Positions 1 through 9,448 of a stretch of 32,428 nucleotides of DNA are shown here, one piece after another. Under the pieces are notes generated by a model. It worked only from the letters and a program-made list of their open reading frames with translations, was not told where the DNA came from and did not search any database. The position numbers were made by a program, and so were the translations under genes. How positions within the stretch are numbered: position 1 is the stretch's first letter; every line of letters begins with the position of its first letter. This stretch comes from Chloroflexota bacterium (GTDB taxonomy: Bacteria > Chloroflexota > Anaerolineae > Anaerolineales > UBA4823). The DNA is taken from the NCBI GenBank assembly GCA_012798185.1, contig JAAZNS010000259.1, positions 1 through 32,428 of the forward strand, in the 5' to 3' direction.

Positions 1-1059
1 CACCTCAGGTTTTTGATCCATTACATCGAAAACGCGTTCGACGCCAGCCAGGGCTGCTAATATATTATTTAGCTGGTTGGTCATCATCGCTATCGGCTGC
101 CCAACCTGGCGGGAATATTGTAAATAGGCAGCTAATGAACCGATATCAAATCTGCCCATCACCGAAAGGATTCCCCCAAACATCGCTGTTGCAGCGAAAG
201 ATATATTGTTTAGATTACCCAATACAGGCATAACCAAACCAGCAAAAAAGTTGGCATTAGTGGCTGCAGTCCGGTATTGTTCATTTAGACTCTTAAATTT
301 TTCGATAGCTTTCGCCTCATAATTAAAGACTTTTACCACTTTAAGCCCTTCTACCATCTCTTCGATATATCCGTTTACATTCCCCAGGTTTTTTTGTTGC
401 TCTTTAAAATATTGACTGCTTTTTTTAGTTATTCTCTGAGATATAAAAATCATTAGTGTTAGAACTAATGCCGTAATAATAAATAAAATCGGGCTTAAAA
501 TGATCATCATAATCACTGCGCCGATAAACGATAAAACACTCGATGTCAATTGCACAATGCTTTGTTCAAGTGCTACCTGAATATTGTCGACATCATTGGT
601 GAACCGGCTCATTAATTCGCCATGGGTATGGCTATCGAAATATTTTAAGGGCAAACCCTGCAGATGATCGAATAACGCCTGCCTGATGGTATTTGTTGTC
701 CGTTGGGCAATCTTAACCATTAAACGCATCTGACCAAAATTCGCAACCACCCCTAATAAATAGATAACACCCAGCCCAAGTAAAGCATTTGCCAAACCGC
801 GAAAATTTCCCGGCAAAATATAGTTATTTATCATTGGCTTTAGGAAATAACTGCCAAAGAGCATTGAGCCGGTATTAACCAACATTAAAAGGATTACTAC
901 AAATAAACCCCATTTATAACGGTTAAGATATTGCAATAGCCGAACGATGGCTTTCTTTACATTTTTGGGTTTCTCAAAACTTTGCGGTCCCGGTCCGCCA
1001 GGTCCATGCATTCTTCTGGGCTGGCTTGGTGTCATGGTCATTGGTCTTCGGTCACTCAT
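1..1059 (-). CDS. ABC transporter, permease (TMD) part of a heterodimeric exporter; runs off the left edge so the C-terminal NBD is missing
   Basis: Reverse-strand translation from ATG at 1059 gives MSDRRPMTMTPSQPRRMHGPGGPGPQSFEKPKNVKKAIVRLLQYLNRYKWG... and an ABC_membrane-type exporter core (TRFTNDVDNIQ-like motif). It overlaps the stop of the upstream ABC gene (ATGA arrangement). It is absent from the ORF track because it is open at the window edge. Confidence 0.88.
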   Translation of the reverse strand, partial: MSDRRPMTMTPSQPRRMHGPGGPGPQSFEKPKNVKKAIVRLLQYLNRYKWGLFVVILLMLVNTGSMLFGSYFLKPMINNYILPGNFRGLANALLGLGVIYLLGVVANFGQMRLMVKIAQRTTNTIRQALFDHLQGLPLKYFDSHTHGELMSRFTNDVDNIQVALEQSIVQLTSSVLSFIGAVIMMIILSPILFIITALVLTLMIFISQRITKKSSQYFKEQQKNLGNVNGYIEEMVEGLKVVKVFNYEAKAIEKFKSLNEQYRTAATNANFFAGLVMPVLGNLNNISFAATAMFGGILSVMGRFDIGSLAAYLQYSRQVGQPIAMMTNQLNNILAALAGVERVFDVMDQKPEV

Positions 1060-2854
1060 GATCCGCCGCTCCTTCTAGCTGAGATGCATTGATTTCTTGA
1101 TAAACTGCATTGGATTTGAGCAATTCTTGGTGAGTACCTATGCCAACTACCCTGCCGTCATCTAGAACGATAATTTTATCGGCATCACGAATCGAGCTGA
1201 TCCTTTGAGCAATGATAAAAACCGTTGTTTGGGCAAGGTTATTGTAGAACGACTCACGGATTTTAGCTTCAGTAGCCGAATCGACCGCACTGGTGCTGTC
1301 ATCCAAAATTAATATCTTCGGCTGCTTAAGCATCGCCCGGGCGATACATAAGCGTTGTTTTTGCCCGCCCGATAAATTTACGCCTCCCTGTCCTAATAAC
1401 GTGTTATACCCTTCCGGGAAAGACATGATGAATTCATGCGCCTGAGCATCTTTACAGGCAGCCTCTACTTGTTCATGTGTCGCTGTTTCATTACCCCATA
1501 ACAGGTTTTCGTAAATGGTTCCGGAAAACAAGGTGTTCTTTTGTAATACCACCCCAATTCCATTACGGAGGTCTTGGAGCTGGTAATCTCGAACATCGAT
1601 ATCATCAATTAAAACTGATCCTTCGGTGACATCATATAACCGAGGAATCAAATTAACCAGGGTAGATTTACCCGTTCCTGTTCCTCCAACAATGGCAATG
1701 ATTTCTCCTGGATGCGCAGTGAAATTGATATCACAAATTACATTTTCACCACTTTCGGAGCTATTATACTTAAATGATACATGACGAAATTCCACTTTTC
1801 CTTTACCAATCGAGGGGGAACGAGCACTATGGTCATTTGCATGCAATGTATCTTGTTGACTGAGGCCATTAGGATCAGAAATTTGCTTAAGAGATAGATC
1901 ACCAATATCCACCCGAGTCTCAATCACTTCAAGAATACGTTCCGCGCTGGCTTGAGCTCTAGCGGCCATCAGGATAATCATCGAAATCATCATCACGCTG
2001 AATAATATTTGGAAAACGTAACTCAGGAAACTAATTAATTGACCTGCGCCTAGAGTATTATTAAAAACCATATGCCCGCCCGACCAAATAATCGCCAGTG
2101 TCGCTCCATTCATCACCAATATCATGATGGGAAAGTTTAGAACTGCAACATTGGCAGCCCGCACGGCTGCCTCAGTCAAGGCATCGTTCACCTTTTTAAA
2201 TTTACTTTTTTCGAAATCGGCACGTACAAAGGATTTAACAATACGTACGCCGATTAAGTTCTCCTGGATTGTATTATTAATGGCATCTATCTTCTGCTGA
2301 ACGATTGTATACAATTTGACTGCAGTCCTCATAATCAGCCAAATGCTGACCGATAAAACCACAATTGCTCCAGCAATGAAAGTAGATAACCTGGCGTTAA
2401 TACTAAATGCCAAGATAAATGCGATGATCAACATCATTGGCGCCCTTAATACGATTCGCAGCATCATTAATACGGTCATTTGCATATTGTTCACATCATT
2501 GGTCAAGCGGGTGACCAGAGAAGCAGTGCTGAAATGATCGATATTTTGGAAAGAAAAAGTTTGAACTTTCTCGAATAATGCATTGCGTAAATTTGCGCCA
2601 TATCCATGGCTGCAATACGAAGAATATCTCATGATCAGATAACCAAAACTCATCGCTAAACAGGCTAACCCCGCCATAAGCCCGCCGATTTTCGCAATAT
2701 AAGAAATATCTGAATTTGGAATTCCGACATCGATAATTTTTGCCATTAAAACCGGCATATATAATTCGCTTAATGCCTCACAAAAAACAAATATCGGTAC
2801 CAAAACAGCAAATTTTTTATATTCCCCTATGAAAACGGCTAATTTTTTAATCAA
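1052..2854 (-). CDS. ABC transporter ATP-binding/permease protein (exporter half-transporter)
   Basis: 600 aa. N-terminal six-TM region, Walker A GGTGTGKST, signature LSGGQKQR, Walker B LILDDSTSAVD. Confidence 0.95.
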   Translation of the reverse strand: MIKKLAVFIGEYKKFAVLVPIFVFCEALSELYMPVLMAKIIDVGIPNSDISYIAKIGGLMAGLACLAMSFGYLIMRYSSYCSHGYGANLRNALFEKVQTFSFQNIDHFSTASLVTRLTNDVNNMQMTVLMMLRIVLRAPMMLIIAFILAFSINARLSTFIAGAIVVLSVSIWLIMRTAVKLYTIVQQKIDAINNTIQENLIGVRIVKSFVRADFEKSKFKKVNDALTEAAVRAANVAVLNFPIMILVMNGATLAIIWSGGHMVFNNTLGAGQLISFLSYVFQILFSVMMISMIILMAARAQASAERILEVIETRVDIGDLSLKQISDPNGLSQQDTLHANDHSARSPSIGKGKVEFRHVSFKYNSSESGENVICDINFTAHPGEIIAIVGGTGTGKSTLVNLIPRLYDVTEGSVLIDDIDVRDYQLQDLRNGIGVVLQKNTLFSGTIYENLLWGNETATHEQVEAACKDAQAHEFIMSFPEGYNTLLGQGGVNLSGGQKQRLCIARAMLKQPKILILDDSTSAVDSATEAKIRESFYNNLAQTTVFIIAQRISSIRDADKIIVLDDGRVVGIGTHQELLKSNAVYQEINASQLEGAADHE

Positions 2855-2906
2855 ATTGATATCTCCAAAATATTGGATTTTTCAACATCCCCAACAACGA
2901 TGTTGT

Positions 2907-2931
2907 TAACCATTTTATTATTAACTGGTTA
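2907..2931. promoter_or_regulatory. Putative MarR operator upstream of the ABC exporter genes
   Basis: TAACCA...TGGTTA imperfect dyad containing ATTAACTGGTT (2920-2930), the same 11-mer found at 3631-3641 upstream of the marR gene. Confidence 0.45.
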
Positions 2932-3169
2932 TGAATTATGATTCAACTACATCAAATTGTCAATAGACTATAGTCATGTTCTTACAATTCTCTTATCAAA
3001 ATATTAAATAGCACTGCCCCGGTTATAGTGGAAAGCCTCATACTTGGGATATATTTAGAAACTCACCCGGGCAGGTCGACCAGCTACTCTATAATTTTTT
3101 ATGCGTTATTTCAAGCAATTCGATTTCGCATTTTGAAATCCCCCAAATTTTGAGTTGCAGAGATTAATC

Positions 3170-3613
3170 TTAAAAATTGAAGTTGATTTTTTCTAAATTA
3201 TTTCTAATCAGCATTAATAATGCATGGAATCGGTTTAAATCATCCTGGGTAAATCCTTCGAACATAGCTTGATGCAGTTGTTGAAATGATTGATCAATCT
3301 GATTAATGAGGGCAATGCCAGCCTCTTGAATATACACCCTTGATAAACGCTCGTCTTTTGGATCAGGCTGACGTAATATATATTTATTATGCTCCATCCT
3401 CTTAATAACTTTTGTTGCTGCCGCAGGAGAGATTTCCATGATTTCTGCAATTTCAGAATGGGTTAAACCATCACGGTCGGATAATATTTTCAACAAAAAT
3501 GCCTGACCCCGATAGATCCCAAGCTGATCGAAACAATGGTTGGCTTTGGTGCCATGGATGCGGCACACATTTGCCAGCAATCTTCCAATCATTTCTTTTT
3601 CATTCTCGAGCAT
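3170..3613 (-). CDS. MarR family transcriptional regulator
   Basis: 147 aa, winged-helix pattern (LTHSEIAEIMEISPAAATKVIKRMEHNKYILRQPDPKDERLSRVYI). Confidence 0.92.
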   Translation of the reverse strand: MLENEKEMIGRLLANVCRIHGTKANHCFDQLGIYRGQAFLLKILSDRDGLTHSEIAEIMEISPAAATKVIKRMEHNKYILRQPDPKDERLSRVYIQEAGIALINQIDQSFQQLHQAMFEGFTQDDLNRFHALLMLIRNNLEKINFNF

Positions 3614-3630
3614 AGGTTTATCCGTTTAAT

Positions 3631-3664
3631 ATTAACTGGTTTATTATATTATAGTACAGTTAAT
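3631..3664. promoter_or_regulatory. Inverted repeat upstream of marR (putative autoregulatory operator)
   Basis: ATTAACTG (3631-3638) and CAGTTAAT (3657-3664): perfect 8-bp arms, 18-bp AT-rich spacer, about 18 bp upstream of the marR start. Confidence 0.5.
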
Positions 3665-3936
3665 TTCAATCGTGTCGTGAGAAACAGATTTAATTTATTA
3701 ATTGACAAGTATAAATACTCTTCCATCAATCTTATCATTTGAAGTATAATCACTTCCTTCAATAATAACTTTTAAAAATGGGGATTGTCTAAAAAGCAGG
3801 TTGTTACCCTGAGGCTTACGTCGAGTAAATCGAAGGGAATTGAAAGCAGATAAACATCGATTGATAGGATGTTTTTTTGTTTGCGCGTATAAGCAAAACA
3901 GCCAGCTTTTAACCATCCCAATAGTAATGGATTGTT

Positions 3937-5808
3937 ATGATTACCGAACGAACTGACCTACGCAATATCGCTATCATCGCCCATGTCGACCATGGTAAAA
4001 CTACTCTTGTTGACGCACTGCTCAAGCAGGCGCGCGTCTTCCGAGAAAACCAGACTGTAGCGGAACGCATTCTAGATTCAAACGCCTTGGAAAGGGAACG
4101 AGGTATCACCATCCTCTCCAAGAACACTGCAATTCAAATCTTCGATCCCGAGAGCAGCCAAATGGTAAAAATCAACATTGTGGATACGCCGGGTCATGCC
4201 GATTTTGGCGGTGAAGTCGAACGGGTAATGAATATGGTCGATGGGGTTCTTTTATTGGTAGATGCTGCCGAAGGTCCTATGCCCCAAACCCGTTTTGTCC
4301 TCAAAAAAGCGTTGGAGCGTGGTCACCGTGCCATTGTCGTTATCAACAAAATTGACCGCAAAGACGCTGACCCTTTGGATGCACTGAACAACACTTTCGA
4401 TTTATTCATTGAATTGGGCGCCAGTGAAGAGCAAGCCAACTTCCCTGTGGTCTATGCTAATGCGGTCACCGGGCAAGCTGGCATGACGCCCCAACTGGGT
4501 CCCGATTTACAGCCTCTTTTCCAGACAATATTGAGGCACATACCTGCCCCAAAAGTGGATATCAATGCCCCGCTTCAAATGCTCATTACCACCCTCGGTT
4601 ATGACGAATACCGCGGTGTTTCTGCTGTGGGACGAATATTCGCCGGCAAGCTGCAGGTCAACATGCCGGTCACTCGAATGACTTTAAATGGTGAGATTCT
4701 CCCCGAATGGGTACGCTACCTTTATGTACATCAAGGCTTAGACCGAGTAGAAATCGAGCAGGCTGAAGCCGGTGAAATTGTCACCATTGCCGGGTTGGAA
4801 GGCATTGCGATTGGCGAGACTCTGGCAGACCCCGAAAACCCGGTGGCATTAGAACCGATTAAGGTCGAAGAGCCGATTGTACGCATGGCTTTTGGAGTAA
4901 ATACCTCTCCTTTGGCTGGCAGAGAAGGCAGGTGGGGCACATCCAGAAAATTACGCGAACGCCTGTATGATGAGCTGCGTCAGAATGTTGCCTTGCGGGT
5001 TGCCGAAACTGACAGCGCCGACACGTTCCTCGTTTCTGGACGCGGCGAATTGCATCTGGCAATTTTGATCGAAACCATGCGGCGCGAAGGGTATGAATTT
5101 CAGGTTTCCCGTCCTGAAGTGATTTTTAAACATGGCGAAAATGGCGAAATCTTGGAACCCTTCGAAGAAGTTTACATTGATACCAGCCCGGAAACAGTAG
5201 GGGTTGTGGTGGAGATGCTAGGTGTTCGCCATGGTCAGATGATCGATATGCAGGATACCGGTGACGGCAGTGTGCACATGACCTACTTGCTGCCCACACG
5301 CGGTATGCTGGGATTTCGTTATCAATTCCTCACTGCCACCCACGGCATGGGAATAATACAAACGATATTTCATGGCTATCTGCCCATGACCGGCACTATG
5401 ACCACCCGGGCTACCGGCTCGATTGTTGCCTGGGAATCAGGCATAACCACAAACTATGGGCTTAAAAATGCCGAAGAACGCGGCGAGCTATTTTATGGAC
5501 CAGGTGTCGAAGTGTATGAGGGAATGGTCGTCGGGGAATATCACCGCCCGGGGGATCTGGCAGTGAATGTATGCAAGAAAAAGCACCTGACCAATATGCG
5601 TTCTTCTAACAAAGACATCGAGATACGTTTGAATCCGCCTCGTCAAATGAGCCTGGATGAAGCGATTGAGTATTTGGGTGAAGATGAATTACTCGAAGTA
5701 ACCCCCGTAAATTTTCGCATTCGCAAACGTATTTTGAATACCGAAGAACGCGGCAAGATGGCGAAAAGGGCTTTGGAACAAACGCAAAATGTGGCAGTTG
5801 AGGTTTAA
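3937..5808 (+). CDS. typA: Ribosome-associated GTPase TypA/BipA
   Basis: 623 aa. G1 [11 protein letters not shown]3 [20 protein letters not shown]-terminal [14 protein letters not shown] motif typical of TypA/BipA. Confidence 0.97.
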   Translation: MITERTDLRNIAIIAHVDHGKTTLVDALLKQARVFRENQTVAERILDSNALERERGITILSKNTAIQIFDPESSQMVKINIVDTPGHADFGGEVERVMNMVDGVLLLVDAAEGPMPQTRFVLKKALERGHRAIVVINKIDRKDADPLDALNNTFDLFIELGASEEQANFPVVYANAVTGQAGMTPQLGPDLQPLFQTILRHIPAPKVDINAPLQMLITTLGYDEYRGVSAVGRIFAGKLQVNMPVTRMTLNGEILPEWVRYLYVHQGLDRVEIEQAEAGEIVTIAGLEGIAIGETLADPENPVALEPIKVEEPIVRMAFGVNTSPLAGREGRWGTSRKLRERLYDELRQNVALRVAETDSADTFLVSGRGELHLAILIETMRREGYEFQVSRPEVIFKHGENGEILEPFEEVYIDTSPETVGVVVEMLGVRHGQMIDMQDTGDGSVHMTYLLPTRGMLGFRYQFLTATHGMGIIQTIFHGYLPMTGTMTTRATGSIVAWESGITTNYGLKNAEERGELFYGPGVEVYEGMVVGEYHRPGDLAVNVCKKKHLTNMRSSNKDIEIRLNPPRQMSLDEAIEYLGEDELLEVTPVNFRIRKRILNTEERGKMAKRALEQTQNVAVEV

Positions 5809-5845
5809 TACGCCACACAAATTGAATAATATTTCAATAATTTTT

Positions 5846-5879
5846 CACATCCGGTGCAAATACCCGGATGTGTTTTTTT
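5846..5879 (+). terminator. Rho-independent terminator of typA
   Basis: CACATCCGG / CCGGATGTG 9-bp perfect stem followed by TTTTTTT. Confidence 0.85.
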
Positions 5880-5921
5880 ATGGATAAGTTTTGGCGAGAT
5901 ATTCGATTACCGCAGTTTACT

Positions 5922-6653
5922 CTATTGAGCTGACGGATTTCTCACCAAAAGATAGGCGATCAATGCTACCAAATTGCCCGCCAGTACAAATAGAGCCCAT
6001 ACCGGCGCACGTTCCCTGCGCTCTTTAGCATCCAGGTATGTCCATAAGGGCAGTCCCACCCAATAAATAACCAGGCATAATAATAAACCAACCATTGAAA
6101 CGATCTGCCAAATATTTGGTCTTGCACTGATCCCTTCGTTCACGTCATAGGTAATACCAACATATCCAATTACCTTATTCTCAAGGGTTGTCAGAGGGCG
6201 AACCATATAACGAAACACATCATTATGCTCACCCTCAGCCTGAATAGCTGAGCCAACCAGAAGCAGCATTTGCTGTTCCTGGGTCAGTTCACCTACAGGT
6301 AAGGCTGCCAGGGCACCTTTTACCTGGCGCGTGGCTAATTGTGTTGCCGATTCTGCATCTAATGGCGCACCTTTCGAATATATAATTTTTCCGTCCGGAG
6401 CAAATAACCAAACCTGAGCAATATAGGGCATTTCATCTGCCTGTTTGAGAACATTCATAAACGCAGTATCATCCAGAGTTTGTGGTTTATTTGCTGTGAT
6501 CTGGTTTAACGTTTCTTCAGCAGCTGCTCTGGTTTCTGGGCTTTCCACCAACAGAGAAACACGGTTAGCAGAGCAAAAAAATAAAATCAAGGCAGCTATT
6601 AAAATCGCGGCAAAACTTGCCCAGGGAATTATTTTTTTTATTTTGTTATACAT
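5922..6653 (-). CDS. Membrane protein with an extracytoplasmic sensor-like region (Cache/PAS-like by eye) and C-terminal TM segments
   Basis: N-terminal TM, then an extracytoplasmic region (AQVWLFAPDGKIIYSKGAPL ... VRPLTTLENKVIGYVGITYD), then three C-terminal hydrophobic segments. The ORF track start is 6671; the internal ATG at 6653 (MYNKIKK) is preferred. Confidence 0.6.
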   Translation of the reverse strand: MYNKIKKIIPWASFAAILIAALILFFCSANRVSLLVESPETRAAAEETLNQITANKPQTLDDTAFMNVLKQADEMPYIAQVWLFAPDGKIIYSKGAPLDAESATQLATRQVKGALAALPVGELTQEQQMLLLVGSAIQAEGEHNDVFRYMVRPLTTLENKVIGYVGITYDVNEGISARPNIWQIVSMVGLLLCLVIYWVGLPLWTYLDAKERRERAPVWALFVLAGNLVALIAYLLVRNPSAQ

Positions 6654-6975
6654 GACGCCTCCTGCTGACAATTAAAATGCTTCCTATAGGTATACAAAGT
6701 AAGTTGGCTACAAGCAAAATCGCAATAATAAAAGCTTCCCAAAATCGCGCATTACCCGATTGACCAAACCACCATAACACTAATGACCATAGAACTCCCA
6801 TGATTAATCCAAGCGCTGCTACAGGAAATTCCGCAATAGATGGTTCAGGTATTTCACTTTTTAAACGATTAAGCATTTCGCCGTATAATGACCTATCCAA
6901 TCGAGCTTGCCCGCCCATACCAGCCCGAATCATTAGATGGATGTTCTCTTCCTCAAATCGATTCTGATCATTCAT
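6646..6975 (-). CDS. Small membrane protein downstream of the ECF sigma factor; possible anti-sigma/partner protein
   Basis: MNDQNRFEEENIHLMIRAGMGG... with two hydrophobic segments. The start at 6975 lies 5 bp from the sigma-factor stop. Confidence 0.55.
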   Translation of the reverse strand: MNDQNRFEEENIHLMIRAGMGGQARLDRSLYGEMLNRLKSEIPEPSIAEFPVAALGLIMGVLWSLVLWWFGQSGNARFWEAFIIAILLVANLLCIPIGSILIVSRRRHV

Positions 6976-6979
6976 GGTA

Positions 6980-7552
6980 CTAATCTCCATCGGCTTCAAT
7001 AAAGGCATTTTTAAATGCATATCGCGCCCGTGAAAGTAAAGATTCTGTTGCTTTATAAGATTTTCCCAGTTTCCTGGATATTTCAGCTACACTTTCTTCA
7101 TGAGCATATCGTGCAGTAAGAACATAGCGGTATTCATCGGGGAGCATTTGCAAAGTGGTCACAACACGAATTTTGGTCGTTTTATTCTGGATCCAATCTT
7201 CCGGCAGCGGCGCCTGATCGACTAATTTAAATAGATCATCCTGCTGATCCTTAGTATTTACCGCAACCTGACTTCCCAATTTTCGGTAATAATCGGCGAT
7301 TTTCCTACGGGCGATTGCGCACAGCCAGGTAAACAGCCGGCTTTGACTGTGGAAAGCACCCAACCCTCGTATCGCCGCCAATAGTGTCTCTTGCCAAATA
7401 TCCTCGGCATCTTCCTTGATGCAACTGCTGGCGTGATAGATATAAGCATATAGAGCATCAGCATACCTTTCGTAGAAATGTTCCAACGCCCATGTTTCTC
7501 CGGCAAGGATGCATTGAATTAACTTAGACTCTGCAATTGGGTCATATTCCAT
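6980..7552 (-). CDS. RNA polymerase ECF-type sigma factor
   Basis: 190 aa. Region 2 (DAEDIWQETLLAAIRGLGAF...FTWLCAIARRKIADYYRK) and region 4 (LPDEYRYVLTARYAHEESVAEISRKLGKSYKATESLLSRARYAFK). Confidence 0.92.
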   Translation of the reverse strand: MEYDPIAESKLIQCILAGETWALEHFYERYADALYAYIYHASSCIKEDAEDIWQETLLAAIRGLGAFHSQSRLFTWLCAIARRKIADYYRKLGSQVAVNTKDQQDDLFKLVDQAPLPEDWIQNKTTKIRVVTTLQMLPDEYRYVLTARYAHEESVAEISRKLGKSYKATESLLSRARYAFKNAFIEADGD

Positions 7553-7698
7553 CGATTGTGTCCATTGTGTTCAGGAATGCCTGTTTCTAGATGATTAGTC
7601 GTATATTGTCAGGAATTCCTTCGCTGCATTCCCCCCGAAATGATACCCGATTTACTATATAATAAAATTAAGATAGCTTTGTGAAGAAAAACAAGGAT

Positions 7699-7746
7699 TA
7701 AAAAAACGGGCAATAGGAATCGCATAATAAGTGTTCCAATTGCCCG
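7699..7746 (-). terminator. Rho-independent terminator for the 7763..8857 gene cluster
   Basis: Reverse-strand stem CGGGCAAT / ATTGCCCG (arms 7739-7746 and 7707-7714) with additional GGAA/TTCC pairing, followed on the minus strand by a T run (complement of AAAAAAAA at 7699-7706). Confidence 0.75.
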
Positions 7747-7762
7747 CAGGTAAGATCAATTT

Positions 7763-8857
7763 TTATATTGAAGTGGGTATTTCTTCGTTTTCACCTGTCT
7801 TCCCACTCTCTGTAAAAGGAGGCAGTGTGTTTTGAACCAGTTCGAAGCCATTAAGCTCTCGAAAAACCAAAGTCCAAACAGAAGAGATATATGTTTGCAG
7901 CAGCCCATTCAGAAAGATCATGGGGAGACTAAAGATAATCAAGAACAACGAGCCACCCACGACCCCTGCCGTAATCCAACTCGCAACAGTGCTCATAGTG
8001 TTGACCAAAAAGTAAATTAGAACCCCTGTTCCTCCTCCTACCAACAACGCGATGAACATCAGCATAAGGGCAACAGGAATGCAGATGAGGAAAAAACCCA
8101 GTTGTATGCCGATCAATATCAGCCACATCAAAAAGATATCTTTTAAATTTCGAAAAACCTTTTTCCATCCATCTCGAATGGCGTTGATGACACCTTTCCC
8201 TTTGAGGACGCATTCACGGTAGATGATTTCCATTACCAGCGATAAAACGACTTTGACGATCACAAGTATGAAAACAATCAGAAAGAACATTCCAACGGTT
8301 GCTATGATACCCGTCACCGAAGGTTCGTTATTGTTCACTAAACTCAACAGAACAGGCACGAAAGCACAACCCATGAATATCACCGCTATTAAAAAGAGCG
8401 GTAAAAATATTACCAGATTGATTAGGAACAACTGCCATGCCTGACGTGACCAACCCAGGCGGAATCCTTGCCTCCAGTTTACCTTTTCACCACTGGTCTC
8501 ATAAGTGTCCACCATCTTGATCAAAGCCGTCCGGCTGACATAATGGAGTATGGCAAATAGGATAGCTAATAGAATAAAAAACACGATAATCGCTATTCCA
8601 ATTCCAATAAAAGTTGGCAAGTTTTCAGGCGAAAATACACGATTGAAATATTGGGATAAGGTATCAAATGCGTCTTGTATCTCCGAAGGAATTTCAAAGC
8701 CATAATTTTGCGAACTTGTACCACTATGGGAACTCCCCCGGGCTCCTCCGTTGAATCCAGAATTGGTCGTTAGAGCGAGTAAAAACCCGAAAATCCATAA
8801 CGCCTTGTAATTCCACAAAATATCCCAAGCGCGTTTTAATATTTTTGCGTAATTCAT
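7763..8857 (-). CDS. Multi-TM integral membrane protein (DUF-type, glycerophosphoryl-diester-phosphodiesterase-membrane-domain-like)
   Basis: 364 aa with several TM helices, ILKRAWDILWNYKALWIFGFLLAL start and a YRECVLKGKGVINAIRDGWKKVFRNLKDIFLMW motif. Confidence 0.7.
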   Translation of the reverse strand: MNYAKILKRAWDILWNYKALWIFGFLLALTTNSGFNGGARGSSHSGTSSQNYGFEIPSEIQDAFDTLSQYFNRVFSPENLPTFIGIGIAIIVFFILLAILFAILHYVSRTALIKMVDTYETSGEKVNWRQGFRLGWSRQAWQLFLINLVIFLPLFLIAVIFMGCAFVPVLLSLVNNNEPSVTGIIATVGMFFLIVFILVIVKVVLSLVMEIIYRECVLKGKGVINAIRDGWKKVFRNLKDIFLMWLILIGIQLGFFLICIPVALMLMFIALLVGGGTGVLIYFLVNTMSTVASWITAGVVGGSLFLIIFSLPMIFLNGLLQTYISSVWTLVFRELNGFELVQNTLPPFTESGKTGENEEIPTSI

Positions 8858-8869
8858 TTTTTCTCCTTA

Positions 8870-9448
8870 TTAAACCATTCTATACTCGTTGGCGGTATTG
8901 TATTGATACCACCAAACAATTAACCAAGATAAATAAATCAAGCTGATTATCATAAATGCTGCAATCCCACTAATCCAACTCCAATGTGATAATTGAAAAG
9001 GTCCGAATAACCAAAGGATAAAACTGAGCGGATCCATCCTAGAAAAATCAAACCCAATTGTAGTGAATTTTCCTAAAATCATTTCATACATTCCGGGGAT
9101 GCTCCCGAAAATCAAGCTGATTATAGAGACTGAGTATATAAAGGCAGCTAATACTAATAATCCGACAGGAATCATCTGCCAACTAATATTTAAGATCGAT
9201 TTTGGCTGCCAGCTATTCGACGATCTAACCGTTAACTGGGAATTGACCTTGCGAATAAACTGGGCTTCAGGTTCAACAATTTTCATTGGCGGCACTTCGC
9301 ATAATAATTCGATGAGGTGCCGTCGTTTTTTAAGTTCTGCCTGACAATGCAGGCAGGTTTCGAGGTGCTGTTCCACAAGATGAACTTTGGATGGAGGCAG
9401 CTCTTTATCCAGATATGCATCCAGGAGCAAGGTAAAATAGTCGATCAT
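8870..9448 (-). CDS. Anti-sigma factor with an N-terminal zinc-finger motif and TM segments
   Basis: VEQHLETCLHCQAELKKRR (HxxxCxxC), then two hydrophobic segments. Overlaps the sigma gene stop by 4 bp. Confidence 0.85.
   Translation of the reverse strand: MIDYFTLLLDAYLDKELPPSKVHLVEQHLETCLHCQAELKKRRHLIELLCEVPPMKIVEPEAQFIRKVNSQLTVRSSNSWQPKSILNISWQMIPVGLLVLAAFIYSVSIISLIFGSIPGMYEMILGKFTTIGFDFSRMDPLSFILWLFGPFQLSHWSWISGIAAFMIISLIYLSWLIVWWYQYNTANEYRMV

Noticed and set aside
3909-5133. Minus-strand ORFs within typA (3909..4127, 4731..4940, 4859..5062, 4951..5133)
   Set aside because: Shadow ORFs of a highly conserved GTPase with no domain signature.
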